From Pseudoselenomonas ruminantium (GTDB lineage: Bacteria; Bacillota; Negativicutes; Selenomonadales; Selenomonadaceae), in NCBI GenBank assembly GCA_015058625.1, contig SVCA01000001.1:62001-126000 (forward strand): 64,000 bases of DNA, read 5' to 3'. Below, piece after piece: positions 1 to 9,226 of the stretch. The translations under genes were made by a program, and so were the position numbers. The notes beneath the pieces were generated by a model. The model saw only the letters and a program-made list of their open reading frames with translations, ran no database searches and was not told where the DNA came from. The stretch's first letter is position 1. Each line of letters starts with the position of its first letter.

Positions 1-532
1 TGCCGTTCTGGAGCATTTCGAGACGGGTGGGAATCTGCGGAATAATCACTTTGTTGATGCTGTCTTCCGGCAGCTTTTCCTTCGCCAGAATCTGGTCGGT
101 CACATACTCGATGATAGTGTTGCGGGAAACTGCTACGTCCTGACCTTTGAGGTCAGCTACGGATTTCGCCCCGGACTGTTTGCTTGCAATCAGCTTATAG
201 CTGCCATCGGTGAAGGAGGTCACCTTCACATTAAAGCCGCCGTCTTTGGCAAAGGCCACAGCCAGCATATCGGAGATGGCACCATCCAGGTTGCCACTCT
301 GCAACGCCGAATCACGGTCCATAGCACTCTTGTACTGCTGGATGTTGACCTCCAGTCCCTCTTCCTTAAAGTAGCCCTTTTCCTGCGCGATGATAAACGG
401 CAGGGAATCCGTATCCGGCATCAGGCCGATGGTCAAGGGCTGCAAGTCCTTCTTGGCCTCCTGCTGACCGCCGCAGCCCGCCAGCAATCCGACTAACAAC
501 ATGGTCATAATCAGTAATACGTATTTCTTCAA
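1..532 (-). CDS. ABC transporter substrate-binding lipoprotein, NMT1/SsuA-like (3' part cut by window edge)
   Basis: The first 177 codons are visible. The N-terminus is a lipoprotein signal: a short basic start, a hydrophobic stretch and the lipobox LLAGC followed by GG. The mature part (IGLMPDTDSLPFIIAQEKGY, then LQSGNLDGAISDM and LKGQDVAVSRNTIIEYVTD) has the pattern of NMT1/THI5/SsuA periplasmic binding proteins that capture small organic ligands such as sulfonates, pyrimidine or riboflavin precursors. The start is a TTG at 530-532: GGGAG lies about 10 nt upstream, and the only nearby ATG is out of frame and closes at once. It lies 24 bp downstream of the coiled-coil protein, so co-transcription is possible. 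The ligand cannot be told because permease and ATPase genes would lie outside the window. Confidence 0.8.
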   Translation of the reverse strand, partial: MKKYVLLIMTMLLVGLLAGCGGQQEAKKDLQPLTIGLMPDTDSLPFIIAQEKGYFKEEGLEVNIQQYKSAMDRDSALQSGNLDGAISDMLAVAFAKDGGFNVKVTSFTDGSYKLIASKQSGAKSVADLKGQDVAVSRNTIIEYVTDQILAKEKLPEDSINKVIIPQIPTRLEMLQNG

Positions 533-556
533 CTTCTCCTGCTCCCTTTCATTCTG

Positions 557-1423
557 TTATTTTGTGAACCACTGGGACAGGAAATCTGCCCCGGTCTTGG
601 CATAGTAAACAGCTTTATCAATAACATCCTTGTTTTCCGCATAGGCGCTTTCGGCCTTGGCCTTTATGCGGCTGGCCTCCTGCTGCATCTCCGACACGGT
701 ATCGAGCTTGGTATCCACATCATCGAGCATGCTCTGGGCTTCGGCAATGGACTGCTTGAGTTTGGCCACATCACTATCCGCCTGCGCAGAAACCTTCTCG
801 TTTTGCTGCAGCTGGTCCTGACGCTTGGCCTCCTTGCCCGTAACCTTGTCCACGAGCTTGCCCAGGGCCGAATCCGGCGCCTGGCTCGTTATAGCCTCAT
901 TGCGGCCCTTGGCGCGGCTGGATTTCTCCTCCAGTTCTCTTTCCCGAGCCTGCAGCTCCTGCTTCTGCCGTTCCAATTCCTGACGGCGGGCCTTTAAGTC
1001 CGCCTCCTGGTCAGCCAGCTTCTTCTCCTTAGCCTGCATCTGCTGCCGTTCCATCTGCTGCTGGTTCTGTTTGGCTTCCGAATGGTCCTGGCTGTAACCG
1101 GCCAGCATAAAGCCGCCAAGCAGCGCCACTGCAAAGCAGGCAGTCAGCAGCAAGCCCTTCTTTTTCCCCGCCGTAAAAAAGCCCTTGTTCGCGGGCTTTT
1201 CCCTTTTTGGGGGAATATTCTCCGGCGGCAGTTCCCGCACGCCGCGGAAGTTGTCGCTCTCCCCTGCATTCTGCTTTGGGAAAGCGGACTGAATGCCACC
1301 TGCCTCCTCATCATGAATCGCTGGCAAAGGCTGGGTATCAAATTTCCTGTCCCTTGCCGCCCCCTGACTCTTGCCATCCACGGGCCGCATCAGCTGGGTT
1401 TTATCCATATCTTCTGGTTTCAT
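557..1423 (-). CDS. Single-pass membrane protein with long coiled coil, unknown function
   Basis: 288 aa. A hydrophilic N-terminal part of about 90 residues is followed by one transmembrane segment (about residues 90-110, rich in L, A, V and G). After it comes a long stretch rich in Q, E, K and R with heptad character (about 115-190), an S/A-rich linker and a second predicted helix pair (about 205-270). I chose the ATG at 1423, 4 nt after the stop of the DUF3783 gene. A TTG ten codons upstream overlaps that gene and has no ribosome binding site, while the ATG can be reached by translational coupling. I do not recognise a family. The shape (cytoplasmic tail, one membrane pass, extended coiled coil) would suit a scaffold or envelope-spanning tether, but this is inference. 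Confidence 0.7.
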   Translation of the reverse strand: MKPEDMDKTQLMRPVDGKSQGAARDRKFDTQPLPAIHDEEAGGIQSAFPKQNAGESDNFRGVRELPPENIPPKREKPANKGFFTAGKKKGLLLTACFAVALLGGFMLAGYSQDHSEAKQNQQQMERQQMQAKEKKLADQEADLKARRQELERQKQELQARERELEEKSSRAKGRNEAITSQAPDSALGKLVDKVTGKEAKRQDQLQQNEKVSAQADSDVAKLKQSIAEAQSMLDDVDTKLDTVSEMQQEASRIKAKAESAYAENKDVIDKAVYYAKTGADFLSQWFTK

Positions 1424-1427
1424 AAAG

Positions 1428-1829
1428 TCAAACCGTCTCTTTCTCCTGTTCAATCATAGCCCCGTGTTCCCGCTGCATGGTTTCACACAACCGTCTGAGG
1501 GTCCACAGGGTATTAAAGGGTGTCACCACCGCCTTGAAGCGGATATGGGGCACACCGGCTTCCTTCAGAGCCAACAGTACCTCATCCAGCCGCTTGTTGC
1601 GGATATTTTGCAGTACCATAACCTCATGGGGGAAGACAAAATCATCCTCTTCCTTGACCTTGGCGGGCTGGAAGCCCTTGGCCCCCAAGAGATAGCCCAC
1701 CTTCTCGCGCCAGTTCTCCGGCTGCAGAATTTTGGTTGCGATGCCCATTTTATGGAGGGTCTTGCAGGCTAATGCCAATTTTTCTTCGTCACGAAATTGA
1801 TAGAATAATACCTGTTCCTGCCGTTTCAT
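1428..1829 (-). CDS. DUF3783 domain-containing protein
   Basis: 133 aa, soluble and mixed alpha/beta. The second half (EVMVLQNIRNKRLDEVLLAL, then GVPHIRFKAVVTPFNTLWTL) matches the DUF3783 pattern as I know it: a compact domain ending in a conserved K-x-x-x-T-x-x-N-x-x-W motif. GGAGG lies 8 nt before the ATG. It starts 3 nt after the NYN-domain gene and ends 4 nt before the coiled-coil gene, so the three probably form one transcript. Molecular function is unknown for the family. Confidence 0.75.
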   Translation of the reverse strand: MKRQEQVLFYQFRDEEKLALACKTLHKMGIATKILQPENWREKVGYLLGAKGFQPAKVKEEDDFVFPHEVMVLQNIRNKRLDEVLLALKEAGVPHIRFKAVVTPFNTLWTLRRLCETMQREHGAMIEQEKETV

Positions 1830-1832
1830 ACC

Positions 1833-2636
1833 TCAATCCTCCACCCAGCGGGCCATGCCCCGCATCAGCAAATAGGTCACCAGTTCGTCCATAGACACGC
1901 CCTCAGCCGTCTGCCGTTCCTCTAGGGACTGGCGCAGCGTGCGGGGCAGGTTCACCGTCAATGTGCCCTCGGGCAAGTTCACCACAGGACTCTGTTTTTT
2001 CGCAGTTCTGGCGGCTTTAGCAGACTTGGCAGGCTTTGCCGCCTTATCCGTCTTGGCAGCTTTCGCAGTTTTAGTGGTTTTCGCGGGCTTTACAGTCTTG
2101 CTTTCCTTCACGGCAGCTTTAGCCGTTTTCTCCTGCTTAGCCTCACTTTCCTTTGCCGCTGCAGTCTTGGTCTTGCGGGCGGTCTTTTTCTCCTTTTCCT
2201 CCGGCGGATAGACAAAGAACTCATCATAGGCATTGCGCAGGGTTTCGCTGGCCTGCTTGGTGCCCACGCCGATGATATAGGAAGGCGTATCGGAGTTCAG
2301 ATACTCGGCAATCCGCACGAAATCCGAATCCGTGGTGATGATGAAGAACCGCCGCACGCCCTCATCATAGAGGAGCTTGGCCGAATCGTAAATGGCCGAA
2401 TCCAACGAGTTCTTCCCCTGATAGGTACGGCTTATCTGCCGGAAGGTAAAGCCCGGCCGCCGCATGAGCTTTTCCCAGCGCTTCTGTTCCGGGCGGGCCT
2501 CCCAATCGGACACCACAATGGTGCGGCAGGGCTGGTACCGCCGCGCTTTCCCCAACGTATAATTTAACATTTCAAAGGGGGCATTCTCAATATCATAAAG
2601 AATGGCCACCACTTCATTACTGGAATCTAAGGTCAT
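1833..2636 (-). CDS. NYN-domain (PIN-like) nuclease with Lys/Ala-rich linker and ribbon-helix-helix C-terminus
   Basis: 267 aa. Residues about 8-150 are a NYN domain (LabA/DUF88-like PIN fold): the first acidic strand reads AILYDIENAP, then TIVVSDWE, SAIYDSAKLLYDE and FFIITTDSDFVRIAEYL carry the remaining Asp residues expected of the metal-binding centre. Residues about 150-220 are a low-complexity chain of K, A, T and E in short repeats such as TAKAAKTDKAAKPAKSAKAA. Residues about 222-267 (GTLTVNLPRTLRQSLEERQ, then VSMDELVTYLLMRGM) look like a ribbon-helix-helix or Arc/HicB-type fold. The start is supported by AAGGAAGG before the ATG. NYN proteins act on RNA. The basic linker and RHH end suggest nucleic-acid tethering, which is inference. 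Confidence 0.75.
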   Translation of the reverse strand: MTLDSSNEVVAILYDIENAPFEMLNYTLGKARRYQPCRTIVVSDWEARPEQKRWEKLMRRPGFTFRQISRTYQGKNSLDSAIYDSAKLLYDEGVRRFFIITTDSDFVRIAEYLNSDTPSYIIGVGTKQASETLRNAYDEFFVYPPEEKEKKTARKTKTAAAKESEAKQEKTAKAAVKESKTVKPAKTTKTAKAAKTDKAAKPAKSAKAARTAKKQSPVVNLPEGTLTVNLPRTLRQSLEERQTAEGVSMDELVTYLLMRGMARWVED

Positions 2637-2705
2637 AAAATCCTTCCTTCAACTGATACTATACACAAGTTGTATAATTCGACCCGCGAAAGAAAAATCC
2701 TGCTT

Positions 2706-3791
2706 TTAATGTAACGCCTGTTCAATCATAGCGCCGCCCACCAGCACATCATCCTGATAGAACACCACGAACTGACCGGGAGTTACCGCCCGTTGCGGCT
2801 CAGCAAATTCCACCCGGAGCAGGCCGTCTTCCTGCATGGAAAGCTTGGCCTGTGCCTCCCGCTTGCCGTAGCGAATCTTGGCACCGAACTCCATGCCGTC
2901 CTCGACGCCATCAATGGCAATCCAGTTGGCGTCACTTGCCAAAAGGCCCTTGGCAAAGACCGTCTGATTGCCGCCCACGACCACTTCATTGCGCTGCATG
3001 TCGAGCTTGTGCACATAGAGCGGTTCCGGTGCTGCAATGCCCAGTCCCTTGCGCTGGCCGATGGTATAAAGTGGCACACCGTTATGCCTGCCCAACACTT
3101 TTCCTTCGTCGTTAACAATATTGCCCTTGCGCAGGCACTTGGGCCGATGTTTTTTCAAGAAAGCCTTGTAATCATCATGGGGGACAAAGCAAATTTCCTG
3201 ACTCTCGGCCTTATGCGCCACAGGCAAATCCATCTTCTCCGCCAGTTCCCGCACATGCTCCTTGGTCATATCGCCCAAGGGCAGCAGGATATGCTGCAGC
3301 GATTCCTGCGGCAACCGGTGCAGGGCATAGGACTGGTCTTTATGCTCGTCAAGGCCCTTCTTCACCACATAACGGCCATTATCGAGCTGGCCAATGCGGG
3401 CGTAATGACCCGTTGCCAAAAAGTCGGCTCCGAGCTCCTGCGCTTTTTTGAGCAGCAGGCCAAACTTCATAGACGGATTGCACATCACGCAGGGATTCGG
3501 TGTGCGCCCTTTGGCATATTCGCTTAGAAAATAGTCGATGACATTTTCCTGAAATTCCTTACGAAAATCCACCGTATGATGTTCAATGCCCAAGGCGGCC
3601 GCCACCTTCTTGGCGTCCCGCACACTGTCCGGCTCCTCACCGGCCGCCACATTTACCGTCTCACTGCGGCCTTCCTCCGTCAGCAGCATGGTAATGCCCA
3701 GCACCTGATAGCCCTGCTCCAAAAGCAACGCCGCCGTCAGAGAGCTGTCCACGCCGCCGCTCATGGCCACGGCTACTGTCTTTTTATCCAA
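2706..3791 (-). CDS. mnmA: tRNA-specific 2-thiouridylase MnmA
   Basis: 361 aa, the usual family length. MnmA activates U34 of tRNA-Lys, -Glu and -Gln with ATP and transfers persulfide sulfur to make 2-thiouridine. The N-terminal PP-loop motif AMSGGVDSSLTAALL is intact. The catalytic cysteines are visible in NPCVMCNPSMKFG and in SQEICFVPHDDY. LATGHYARI and YTIGQRKGLGI are further family signatures. The start is TTG, with AGGTG 8 nt upstream. It is divergent from tmcAL, another tRNA wobble-modification gene, across a 139-bp intergenic region. Confidence 0.97.
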   Translation of the reverse strand: MDKKTVAVAMSGGVDSSLTAALLLEQGYQVLGITMLLTEEGRSETVNVAAGEEPDSVRDAKKVAAALGIEHHTVDFRKEFQENVIDYFLSEYAKGRTPNPCVMCNPSMKFGLLLKKAQELGADFLATGHYARIGQLDNGRYVVKKGLDEHKDQSYALHRLPQESLQHILLPLGDMTKEHVRELAEKMDLPVAHKAESQEICFVPHDDYKAFLKKHRPKCLRKGNIVNDEGKVLGRHNGVPLYTIGQRKGLGIAAPEPLYVHKLDMQRNEVVVGGNQTVFAKGLLASDANWIAIDGVEDGMEFGAKIRYGKREAQAKLSMQEDGLLRVEFAEPQRAVTPGQFVVFYQDDVLVGGAMIEQALH

Positions 3792-3824
3792 ATATCATAC
3801 ACCTCTTAATGCCTATAACTACAC

Positions 3825-3880
3825 TATGTTTATATTTATCTACCATAACATATTTACGGCTCCGGCTCAACACTTTTCTA
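3825..3880 (-). promoter_or_regulatory. Candidate sigma-A promoter of mnmA
   Basis: On the minus strand TTGAGC is followed after 17 bp by TATGGT, in the 139-bp region between the divergent mnmA and tmcAL genes. Seen in sequence; start site not known. A facing TATAAT about 15 bp before the tmcAL ribosome binding site probably serves tmcAL, but its -35 is poor. Confidence 0.45.
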
Positions 3881-3930
3881 CCGGTGCAAACCATGTTAAA
3901 CTAGAAATATAATACTACGGAGGCAGGCTT

Positions 3931-5175
3931 ATGAAGGTTACAGGCATTATCGCTGAATACAATCCCTTTCACAACGGGCATCTTTACCAAATCAATAAAA
4001 TTAAGGAACAGGGCGATTCCCTGATTATCGCCGTCATGAGCGGCAGTTTCACCCAACGTGGGGAGGCTGCAATTTTCGACAAATGGCAGCGGGCGAAGTG
4101 CGCCGTGGAAAGCGGCTGCGATATCGTACTCGAACTGCCCTTCGCCTTTGCCTGCCGCAGCGCTCAGGATTTTGCCCGCGGCGGCGTAGAGCTTTTAAGC
4201 CGTTTAGGTATCGTCAACCAACTGGCCTTCGGCGCCGAAACGAATGACCTGCCCCTGCTCGCCAGCCTGGCCGCGCAGCTTGACAGTCCGGACTTTCAAA
4301 GCCAGCTCCACGAAAACATCGCCAGCGGCCTTTCCTATGCTCAGGCACTCACAAAAGTTTTAGCCACGGATGACGATACGCATGAAATTCTGCACCAGCC
4401 CAACAATATCTTAGCCATTGAATACCTGCGCAGCCTGCAAAAGGTAAACTCATCCATAAAACCTCTGCTGATTCCCCGCCAGGGAGCAGGCTACCACGAC
4501 GAAAAACTGCAGGGACATTTTGCCAGTGCCACTGCCATTCGGCAGGTGCTGTATTCAGCCGATAATACCGCTGATTTAGCCGCCGTACTGCCTCCGGCCA
4601 CCTATGAATTGACAAGTCAACTTTTGACATGTCAGAATCTGACTTGTCAACTCCCCGATATGAACCGGCTGTTCCTCCCCCTGCAGGCCAAACTTTTGAG
4701 CAGTCAGATTGCGGATTTGCAGAAAATCCACGGTATCAACGAGGGACTGGAAAACCGCATATTTGACCTGTCAAAAACCGCAAAAAACTGGCAGGAACTC
4801 ATTCAGGCCGTCACCACCAAGCGCTACCCCGCCAGCCGCATTGCCCGCACCCTGCTCTACCTCCTGCTTGACATCGACAAAGAAGCCATCGCCCAATTTG
4901 ACATGTCAGGCCCCCTCTACGCCCGCCTGCTGGCCGCCAGCCCCGCAGGAAAAAGGTGCTTAAAGGACATAAAAGCCCATAGCACCATCCCGCTGATTAC
5001 CAAAACCAGTCAATACCTGACCACCAATAAAAGGCGCGAAGCTCTTAAAAGCCTCACGCCCTTGGAACAAATGCTGCGGCTGGACACCATTGCCACAGAA
5101 CTGCGCAGCCTGACCTGCGAAATTCCTGCGCCACGCAATGACTTTCAGCAATCGCCTGTCTTTAGCCAAGCTTAA
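3931..5175 (+). CDS. tmcAL: tRNA(Met) cytidine acetate ligase TmcAL
   Basis: 414 aa. TmcAL activates acetate with ATP and forms N4-acetylcytidine at the wobble position of elongator tRNA-Met. The nucleotidyltransferase start GIIAEYNPFHNGHLYQI has the HxGH-type motif, followed by MSGSFTQRGEAAIFDKW. GGAGG precedes the ATG. It is the only large plus-strand gene in the first 30 kb and its stop overlaps the radA stop by 2 nt. It contains five copies of TGACNNGTCA, three of them in a row at 4610-4649, where they encode an in-frame segment reading LTSQLLTCQNLTCQL. I infer that this segment is a repeat insertion in a surface loop. Confidence 0.93.
   Translation: MKVTGIIAEYNPFHNGHLYQINKIKEQGDSLIIAVMSGSFTQRGEAAIFDKWQRAKCAVESGCDIVLELPFAFACRSAQDFARGGVELLSRLGIVNQLAFGAETNDLPLLASLAAQLDSPDFQSQLHENIASGLSYAQALTKVLATDDDTHEILHQPNNILAIEYLRSLQKVNSSIKPLLIPRQGAGYHDEKLQGHFASATAIRQVLYSADNTADLAAVLPPATYELTSQLLTCQNLTCQLPDMNRLFLPLQAKLLSSQIADLQKIHGINEGLENRIFDLSKTAKNWQELIQAVTTKRYPASRIARTLLYLLLDIDKEAIAQFDMSGPLYARLLAASPAGKRCLKDIKAHSTIPLITKTSQYLTTNKRREALKSLTPLEQMLRLDTIATELRSLTCEIPAPRNDFQQSPVFSQA
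4610..4649. repeat. Three TGACNNGTCA palindromes at 15-bp spacing inside tmcAL
   Basis: TGACAAGTCA (4610), TGACATGTCA (4625) and TGACTTGTCA (4640) are exactly 15 bp apart, so the reading frame is kept. Two more single copies are in the same gene at 4764 and 4899. See the finding on this repeat family. Confidence 0.85.
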
Positions 5176-6560
5176 CTACGTGGCATGGAAAGCTTCAGGG
5201 CATCACCTATGGTCTCAGCACCATAGAGTTTGATGCCCTTTATTTCTTTGGCCAGCTGACGGTAATTTTTCATGGGCAGGACAACGTGCTCGAAGCCTAA
5301 GCGTTTGGCTTCGTTGATGCGCACATCGGCCTGACCTACCGCTCGCACTTCGCCGGACAGCCCCACTTCACCAAACACAATCGTCTTGGAACGAATCTGC
5401 CGGTTGGCAAAACTCGATGCCATGGCCACGCAAATCCCCAAGTCCGCGGCAGGTTCATCAATCTTGATGCCTCCCGCCACCTTTACATACACATCACAGG
5501 CGCCCACCTGCAGATGGACGCGCTTTTCGAGCACCGCGAGCAGCAGCTGAATCCGCTTGATATCCACGGAATCCGCCGTGCGGCGCGGCGGCACATAGGG
5601 TGTCGGCGCAACTAATGCCTGCAATTCTACCAGCAGCGGCCTTGTGCCTTCCACGGTAGGGATAATCACCGTACCGCTGTCCCCTTCCCTATCCGACAGG
5701 AAAAGTTTAGAGGCATCCGGCACATCCACGAGACCGATATCGCGCATTTCAAACAGCCCCAACTCATTGGTGCTGCCGAAACGGTTTTTGACGGCCCGCA
5801 GTACACGGTACTCGGCGTTGCGCTCACCTTCAAAGTAGAGCACGGTATCCACGATATGTTCCAGCACCCGCGGGCCTGCCAGATTGCCTTCCTTCGTCAC
5901 ATGGCCGATGACAAAGGCGGCAATGCCCTTCCTCTTGGCAATACGCAAAATATCCACGGCACATTCCCGCACCTGGGACACACTGCCCGGCGCACTCTGC
6001 ACATCGGGCTTAAACACCGTCTGAATGGAGTCGATAACCAGAAGCTCCGGCTTGGTGTTTTCGATATGCGCTTCAATCGTCTCCATATTGGTCTCGCTGA
6101 CCACATAGAGCTTATCGGCTATGGCATTAAGTCTGTCGCCGCGCATACGCACCTGCCGCGTGCTCTCCTCGCCGGTAACATAGAGGACGCTGCGGCCAGC
6201 CCGCGCCACATCCGCACAGACACGCAGAGTCAGGCTCGACTTACCCACACCGGGGTCACCGACAATCAGCACCATGGAGCCGGGGATAACGCCGCCGCCC
6301 AAGACTCTATCGAGTTCCTCCGAGCCTGTTCCAAAGCGGGGCAAGTCCTCAATGGCTACCTCACCAATGGGCTGCGGCTTTTGCGCATCGGATAGCCCCA
6401 GCCGCAGGCCGCCGCTTCCCGAACTGCCGCCTGTTTCTGGAGCTACGACTTCCTCCACCATCGTATTCCAAGCCCCGCAGCCGGGACATTTTCCCAGCCA
6501 TTTTGGGGTCTCATAGCCGCAATCCTGACAGACGAAAACTGTCTTTTTCTTTTTGGCCAC
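5172..6560 (-). CDS. radA: DNA repair protein RadA
   Basis: 462 aa. RadA is a RecA-like ATPase that promotes branch migration during recombination. Visible in order: the N-terminal zinc finger (CQDCGYETPKWLGKCPGCGAW), Walker A (GDPGVGKSSLTL), the RadA-specific KNRFG motif (RAVKNRFGSTNELGLFEM), and a C-terminal Lon-protease-like domain (VKVAGGIKIDEPAADLGIC). The start is GTG, with GGATGATTA upstream. It follows clpC and a 41-aa gene, the standard ctsR-mcsAB-clpC-radA order of Firmicutes. Confidence 0.97.
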   Translation of the reverse strand: MAKKKKTVFVCQDCGYETPKWLGKCPGCGAWNTMVEEVVAPETGGSSGSGGLRLGLSDAQKPQPIGEVAIEDLPRFGTGSEELDRVLGGGVIPGSMVLIVGDPGVGKSSLTLRVCADVARAGRSVLYVTGEESTRQVRMRGDRLNAIADKLYVVSETNMETIEAHIENTKPELLVIDSIQTVFKPDVQSAPGSVSQVRECAVDILRIAKRKGIAAFVIGHVTKEGNLAGPRVLEHIVDTVLYFEGERNAEYRVLRAVKNRFGSTNELGLFEMRDIGLVDVPDASKLFLSDREGDSGTVIIPTVEGTRPLLVELQALVAPTPYVPPRRTADSVDIKRIQLLLAVLEKRVHLQVGACDVYVKVAGGIKIDEPAADLGICVAMASSFANRQIRSKTIVFGEVGLSGEVRAVGQADVRINEAKRLGFEHVVLPMKNYRQLAKEIKGIKLYGAETIGDALKLSMPRS

Positions 6561-6580
6561 TAATCATCCATCCTTCACTA

Positions 6581-6607
6581 AGAAGAGCAGGTCATTGCCT
6601 GCTCTTG
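6581..6607. terminator. Hairpin between the clpC operon tail and radA
   Basis: Arms AAGAGCAGG and CCTGCTCTT with a 6-nt loop. The U-run on the minus strand is weak (CTTCTTAG), so it is probably an attenuating or processing hairpin rather than a full stop before radA. Confidence 0.5.
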
Positions 6608-6610
6608 CTT

Positions 6611-6736
6611 TTACAATTTCTTTTTAACGATTTTAATGATACTGCGCCCCAGCCAGACAATGGACCAGAAGAAGTTGGCTGCAAAGTTCAGCAGCCAGCC
6701 TCCCCGCCCCTTTGGGGTGAGCTTATTGCGGGACAT
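6611..6736 (-). CDS. 41-aa basic amphipathic small protein overlapping the end of clpC
   Basis: Starts with [18 protein letters not shown] and ends in a basic, hydrophobic tail (WLGRSIIKIVKKKL). Its ATG lies inside the last codons of clpC (14-nt overlap, different frame), so it would be translated by coupling. One central hydrophobic stretch, about residues 14-32 (LLNFAANFFWSIVWLGR), could insert into or lie along the membrane. I recognise no family. Support comes from the tight overlap, the aromatic-rich coding-like composition and the hairpin that follows 4 nt after the stop. Expression is not proven. Confidence 0.55.
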   Translation of the reverse strand: MSRNKLTPKGRGGWLLNFAANFFWSIVWLGRSIIKIVKKKL

Positions 6737-9224
6737 TTGCTGTCACCTTGCGCCGTCTTGTTACGCGCGGGGTCTTTTTATTAAATTCCAGCGCATTGCC
6801 GCTCTTGCGGACGGTAATGGTATCGCCAGCCTTGAATTTACCCTGCAACAGCATTTCGGCGATTTCGTCCTCGACCAGCTTCTGAATGGCACGCTTCAGC
6901 GGACGAGCACCAAATTTGAAATCCGTACCCTCGTCCACCAATTTGTTCCGGGCCGAAGCACTGACTTCGAGCTTGATATCTTTTTCGAGCAGGCGGTTCT
7001 TCACATCCTGCAGCAGAATATCGACAATCTTGGCCAGTTCCGGGCGCCCCAGCGGATGGAACACGAGCTGTTCATCCACACGGTTCAGGAATTCCGGCTT
7101 AAAGACATGCTTCACCGCATCCAGCACCCGCTTTTCAGCAGCTTTTTCTGCTGCTTGCTGTTCATCCTTCTCATTTACGGCAAAGCCCATAACACCGGTA
7201 CTCCGCTTTAAGAGATTCGCACCGGCGTTTGAGGTCATGATAATCACGCTGTTGCGGAAATCCACGGTACGGCCCTGACCATCGGTAAGACGGCCATCAT
7301 CGAGTACCTGCAGCAGGATGTTGAATACATCCGGATGGGCTTTTTCGATTTCATCGAGCAGGATGATGGAATAGGGCTTGCGGCGCACCGCATCGGTGAG
7401 CTGGCCACCTTCCTGATACCCCACATATCCCGGGGGCGCGCCGACCATGCGGGAAACCGTATGCTTTTCCATATACTCGCTCATATCGAAGCGGATGATG
7501 GCTTCCTCCGAGCCAAAGAGCGCCGCCGCCAACGTCCGCGCAAGCTCCGTCTTACCTACGCCGGTCGGCCCTAAGAACAGGAAGGAACCAATCGGACGTT
7601 TGGGGTCCTTTAAGCCCGAGCGCGCCCGGCGGATGGCCTTGGCCACGGCTTTGACCGCTTCGTTCTGGCCGATAACCCGCGCGCCTAAAATCTTTTCGAG
7701 TTTCAGCAGTTTGGCCGACTCCGAGGCGGCAAGCTGACTCACGGGAATTCCCGTCCACTGAGCAGTTACCGCCGCAATATCCTCGGCCGTCACCGTAATA
7801 TGGTTCTTGCCCTTTTTCTCCCAAACTTGCTGTTTATCAGCCAGTTCGTCCTTTAACTGCAGGTATTTATCCCGCAATTTGGCCGCCCGCTCATATTCCT
7901 GCGCGGTAATGGCCGCTTCTTTTTCAATCAAGGTCTGATTCAGCTGTTCACGCAATGTCTGAATGGTTTCCGTAGGCGCAACCTGCCCCATGCGTACCTT
8001 GGAGGCCGCTTCATCCATCAAGTCGATGGCTTTATCCGGCAGGAAGCGGTCGGTGATATAACGATGCGACAGATGCACCGCTGCCTTCACCGCTTCATCC
8101 TCAATGGTCGCCCGATGGAATTCCTCATACTTGCCGCGCAGGCCAAAGAGAATTTTTTCCGCATCCTCTTCCGTGGGTTCCTCCACCATAATCGGCTGGA
8201 ACCTGCGGGAAAGAGCCGCATCCTTTTCCAGATACTTCTTGTACTCATCCAAGGTGGTCGCGCCAATAACCTGAATCTCGCCACGAGACAGGGCAGGTTT
8301 CAGGATATTTGCCGCATCTAAGGAACCTTCTCCGGCCCCAGCGCCCACCAAAGTATGCATCTCATCAATGAACAGGATGATATTGCCCACACGCTGGATT
8401 TCCTCGATTACACCTTTGAGGCGTTCCTCGAACTCGCCGCGGTACTTGGCTCCGGCCACCAACGAGGTGATGGACAGGGAAAACACCTGCTTCTCCTGCA
8501 GCATATAGGGTACCGTGCCCTCCACAATGCGCTGGGCCAAACCTTCGGCAATGGCGGTTTTACCCACGCCGGGCTCACCTAAGAGCACGGGATTATTTTT
8601 CGTGCGGCGGGAAAGAATCTGAATCACCCGCTGGATTTCCGTTTCCCGGCCGATTACCGGGTCCATCTGGGCATCCCGGGCCATCTTGTTGAGGTCGCGG
8701 CCATATTTTTTCAGCAGCGACATACCTTCCCGCGAATGACGGCCCCGCTTGGTTTCATAGGAAGAATCCTCCCCTTCAGGCTGCTGGGCGTCAATGCGGT
8801 CCATGATTTCGTCCTGCAAATCATCCGGGTTCACGCCCATCAGCTCCAGCACTTCTACTGCTGCCCCTTCTGTTTCTTCGAGCAGGCTCAAGAGAATATG
8901 CTCCGTGCCGATGTAGCTGTGCCCGAGGCTCTGGGCTTCCTCAAAAGCGCCTTCCATAACCCGCTTAGCTCTAGGGGTGTAGTAAGGATTATCCGAAGGA
9001 TACTCCGCTTCCTGCGAAGCGATGCGCTTAATCTGCGCCGCGACCTTTTCAAAGCTCATGCCCAGAGCACCCATGGCCTTGGCAGCCAGACCTTCGCGCT
9101 CGTGCAGCAGGCCCAGCAATATATGTTCCGTGCCAATGTAGTCCTGCGCCAAATCGCGTGCCGCGTATTGGGCAAACTCAATGGCTTTGATGGCCCGGTT
9201 GGTAAAGTGATTGCGATAGTCCAT
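6723..9224 (-). CDS. clpC: ATP-dependent Clp protease ATP-binding subunit ClpC
   Basis: 833 aa, full length. ClpC is a two-ring AAA+ unfoldase that feeds ClpP and, with McsB, degrades arginine-phosphorylated proteins. In order: N-domain with two Clp repeats (about 1-150), first AAA+ module with Walker [17 protein letters not shown] and [12 protein letters not shown], a UVR-containing middle region ([17 protein letters not shown]), and a second AAA+ module with [15 protein letters not shown] and [20 protein letters not shown] lies just before the ATG and 2 nt after the mcsB stop. It is the fourth gene of the CtsR-controlled operon. Confidence 0.97.
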   Translation of the reverse strand: MDYRNHFTNRAIKAIEFAQYAARDLAQDYIGTEHILLGLLHEREGLAAKAMGALGMSFEKVAAQIKRIASQEAEYPSDNPYYTPRAKRVMEGAFEEAQSLGHSYIGTEHILLSLLEETEGAAVEVLELMGVNPDDLQDEIMDRIDAQQPEGEDSSYETKRGRHSREGMSLLKKYGRDLNKMARDAQMDPVIGRETEIQRVIQILSRRTKNNPVLLGEPGVGKTAIAEGLAQRIVEGTVPYMLQEKQVFSLSITSLVAGAKYRGEFEERLKGVIEEIQRVGNIILFIDEMHTLVGAGAGEGSLDAANILKPALSRGEIQVIGATTLDEYKKYLEKDAALSRRFQPIMVEEPTEEDAEKILFGLRGKYEEFHRATIEDEAVKAAVHLSHRYITDRFLPDKAIDLMDEAASKVRMGQVAPTETIQTLREQLNQTLIEKEAAITAQEYERAAKLRDKYLQLKDELADKQQVWEKKGKNHITVTAEDIAAVTAQWTGIPVSQLAASESAKLLKLEKILGARVIGQNEAVKAVAKAIRRARSGLKDPKRPIGSFLFLGPTGVGKTELARTLAAALFGSEEAIIRFDMSEYMEKHTVSRMVGAPPGYVGYQEGGQLTDAVRRKPYSIILLDEIEKAHPDVFNILLQVLDDGRLTDGQGRTVDFRNSVIIMTSNAGANLLKRSTGVMGFAVNEKDEQQAAEKAAEKRVLDAVKHVFKPEFLNRVDEQLVFHPLGRPELAKIVDILLQDVKNRLLEKDIKLEVSASARNKLVDEGTDFKFGARPLKRAIQKLVEDEIAEMLLQGKFKAGDTITVRKSGNALEFNKKTPRVTRRRKVTANVPQ

Positions 9225-9226
9225 AG

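Noticed and set aside
4610..4649. Regularly spaced repeats (15 bp) resembling a tiny CRISPR array
   Set aside because: The units are 10-bp palindromes with 5-bp gaps inside a coding gene, with no spacers of CRISPR length and no cas genes in the window.
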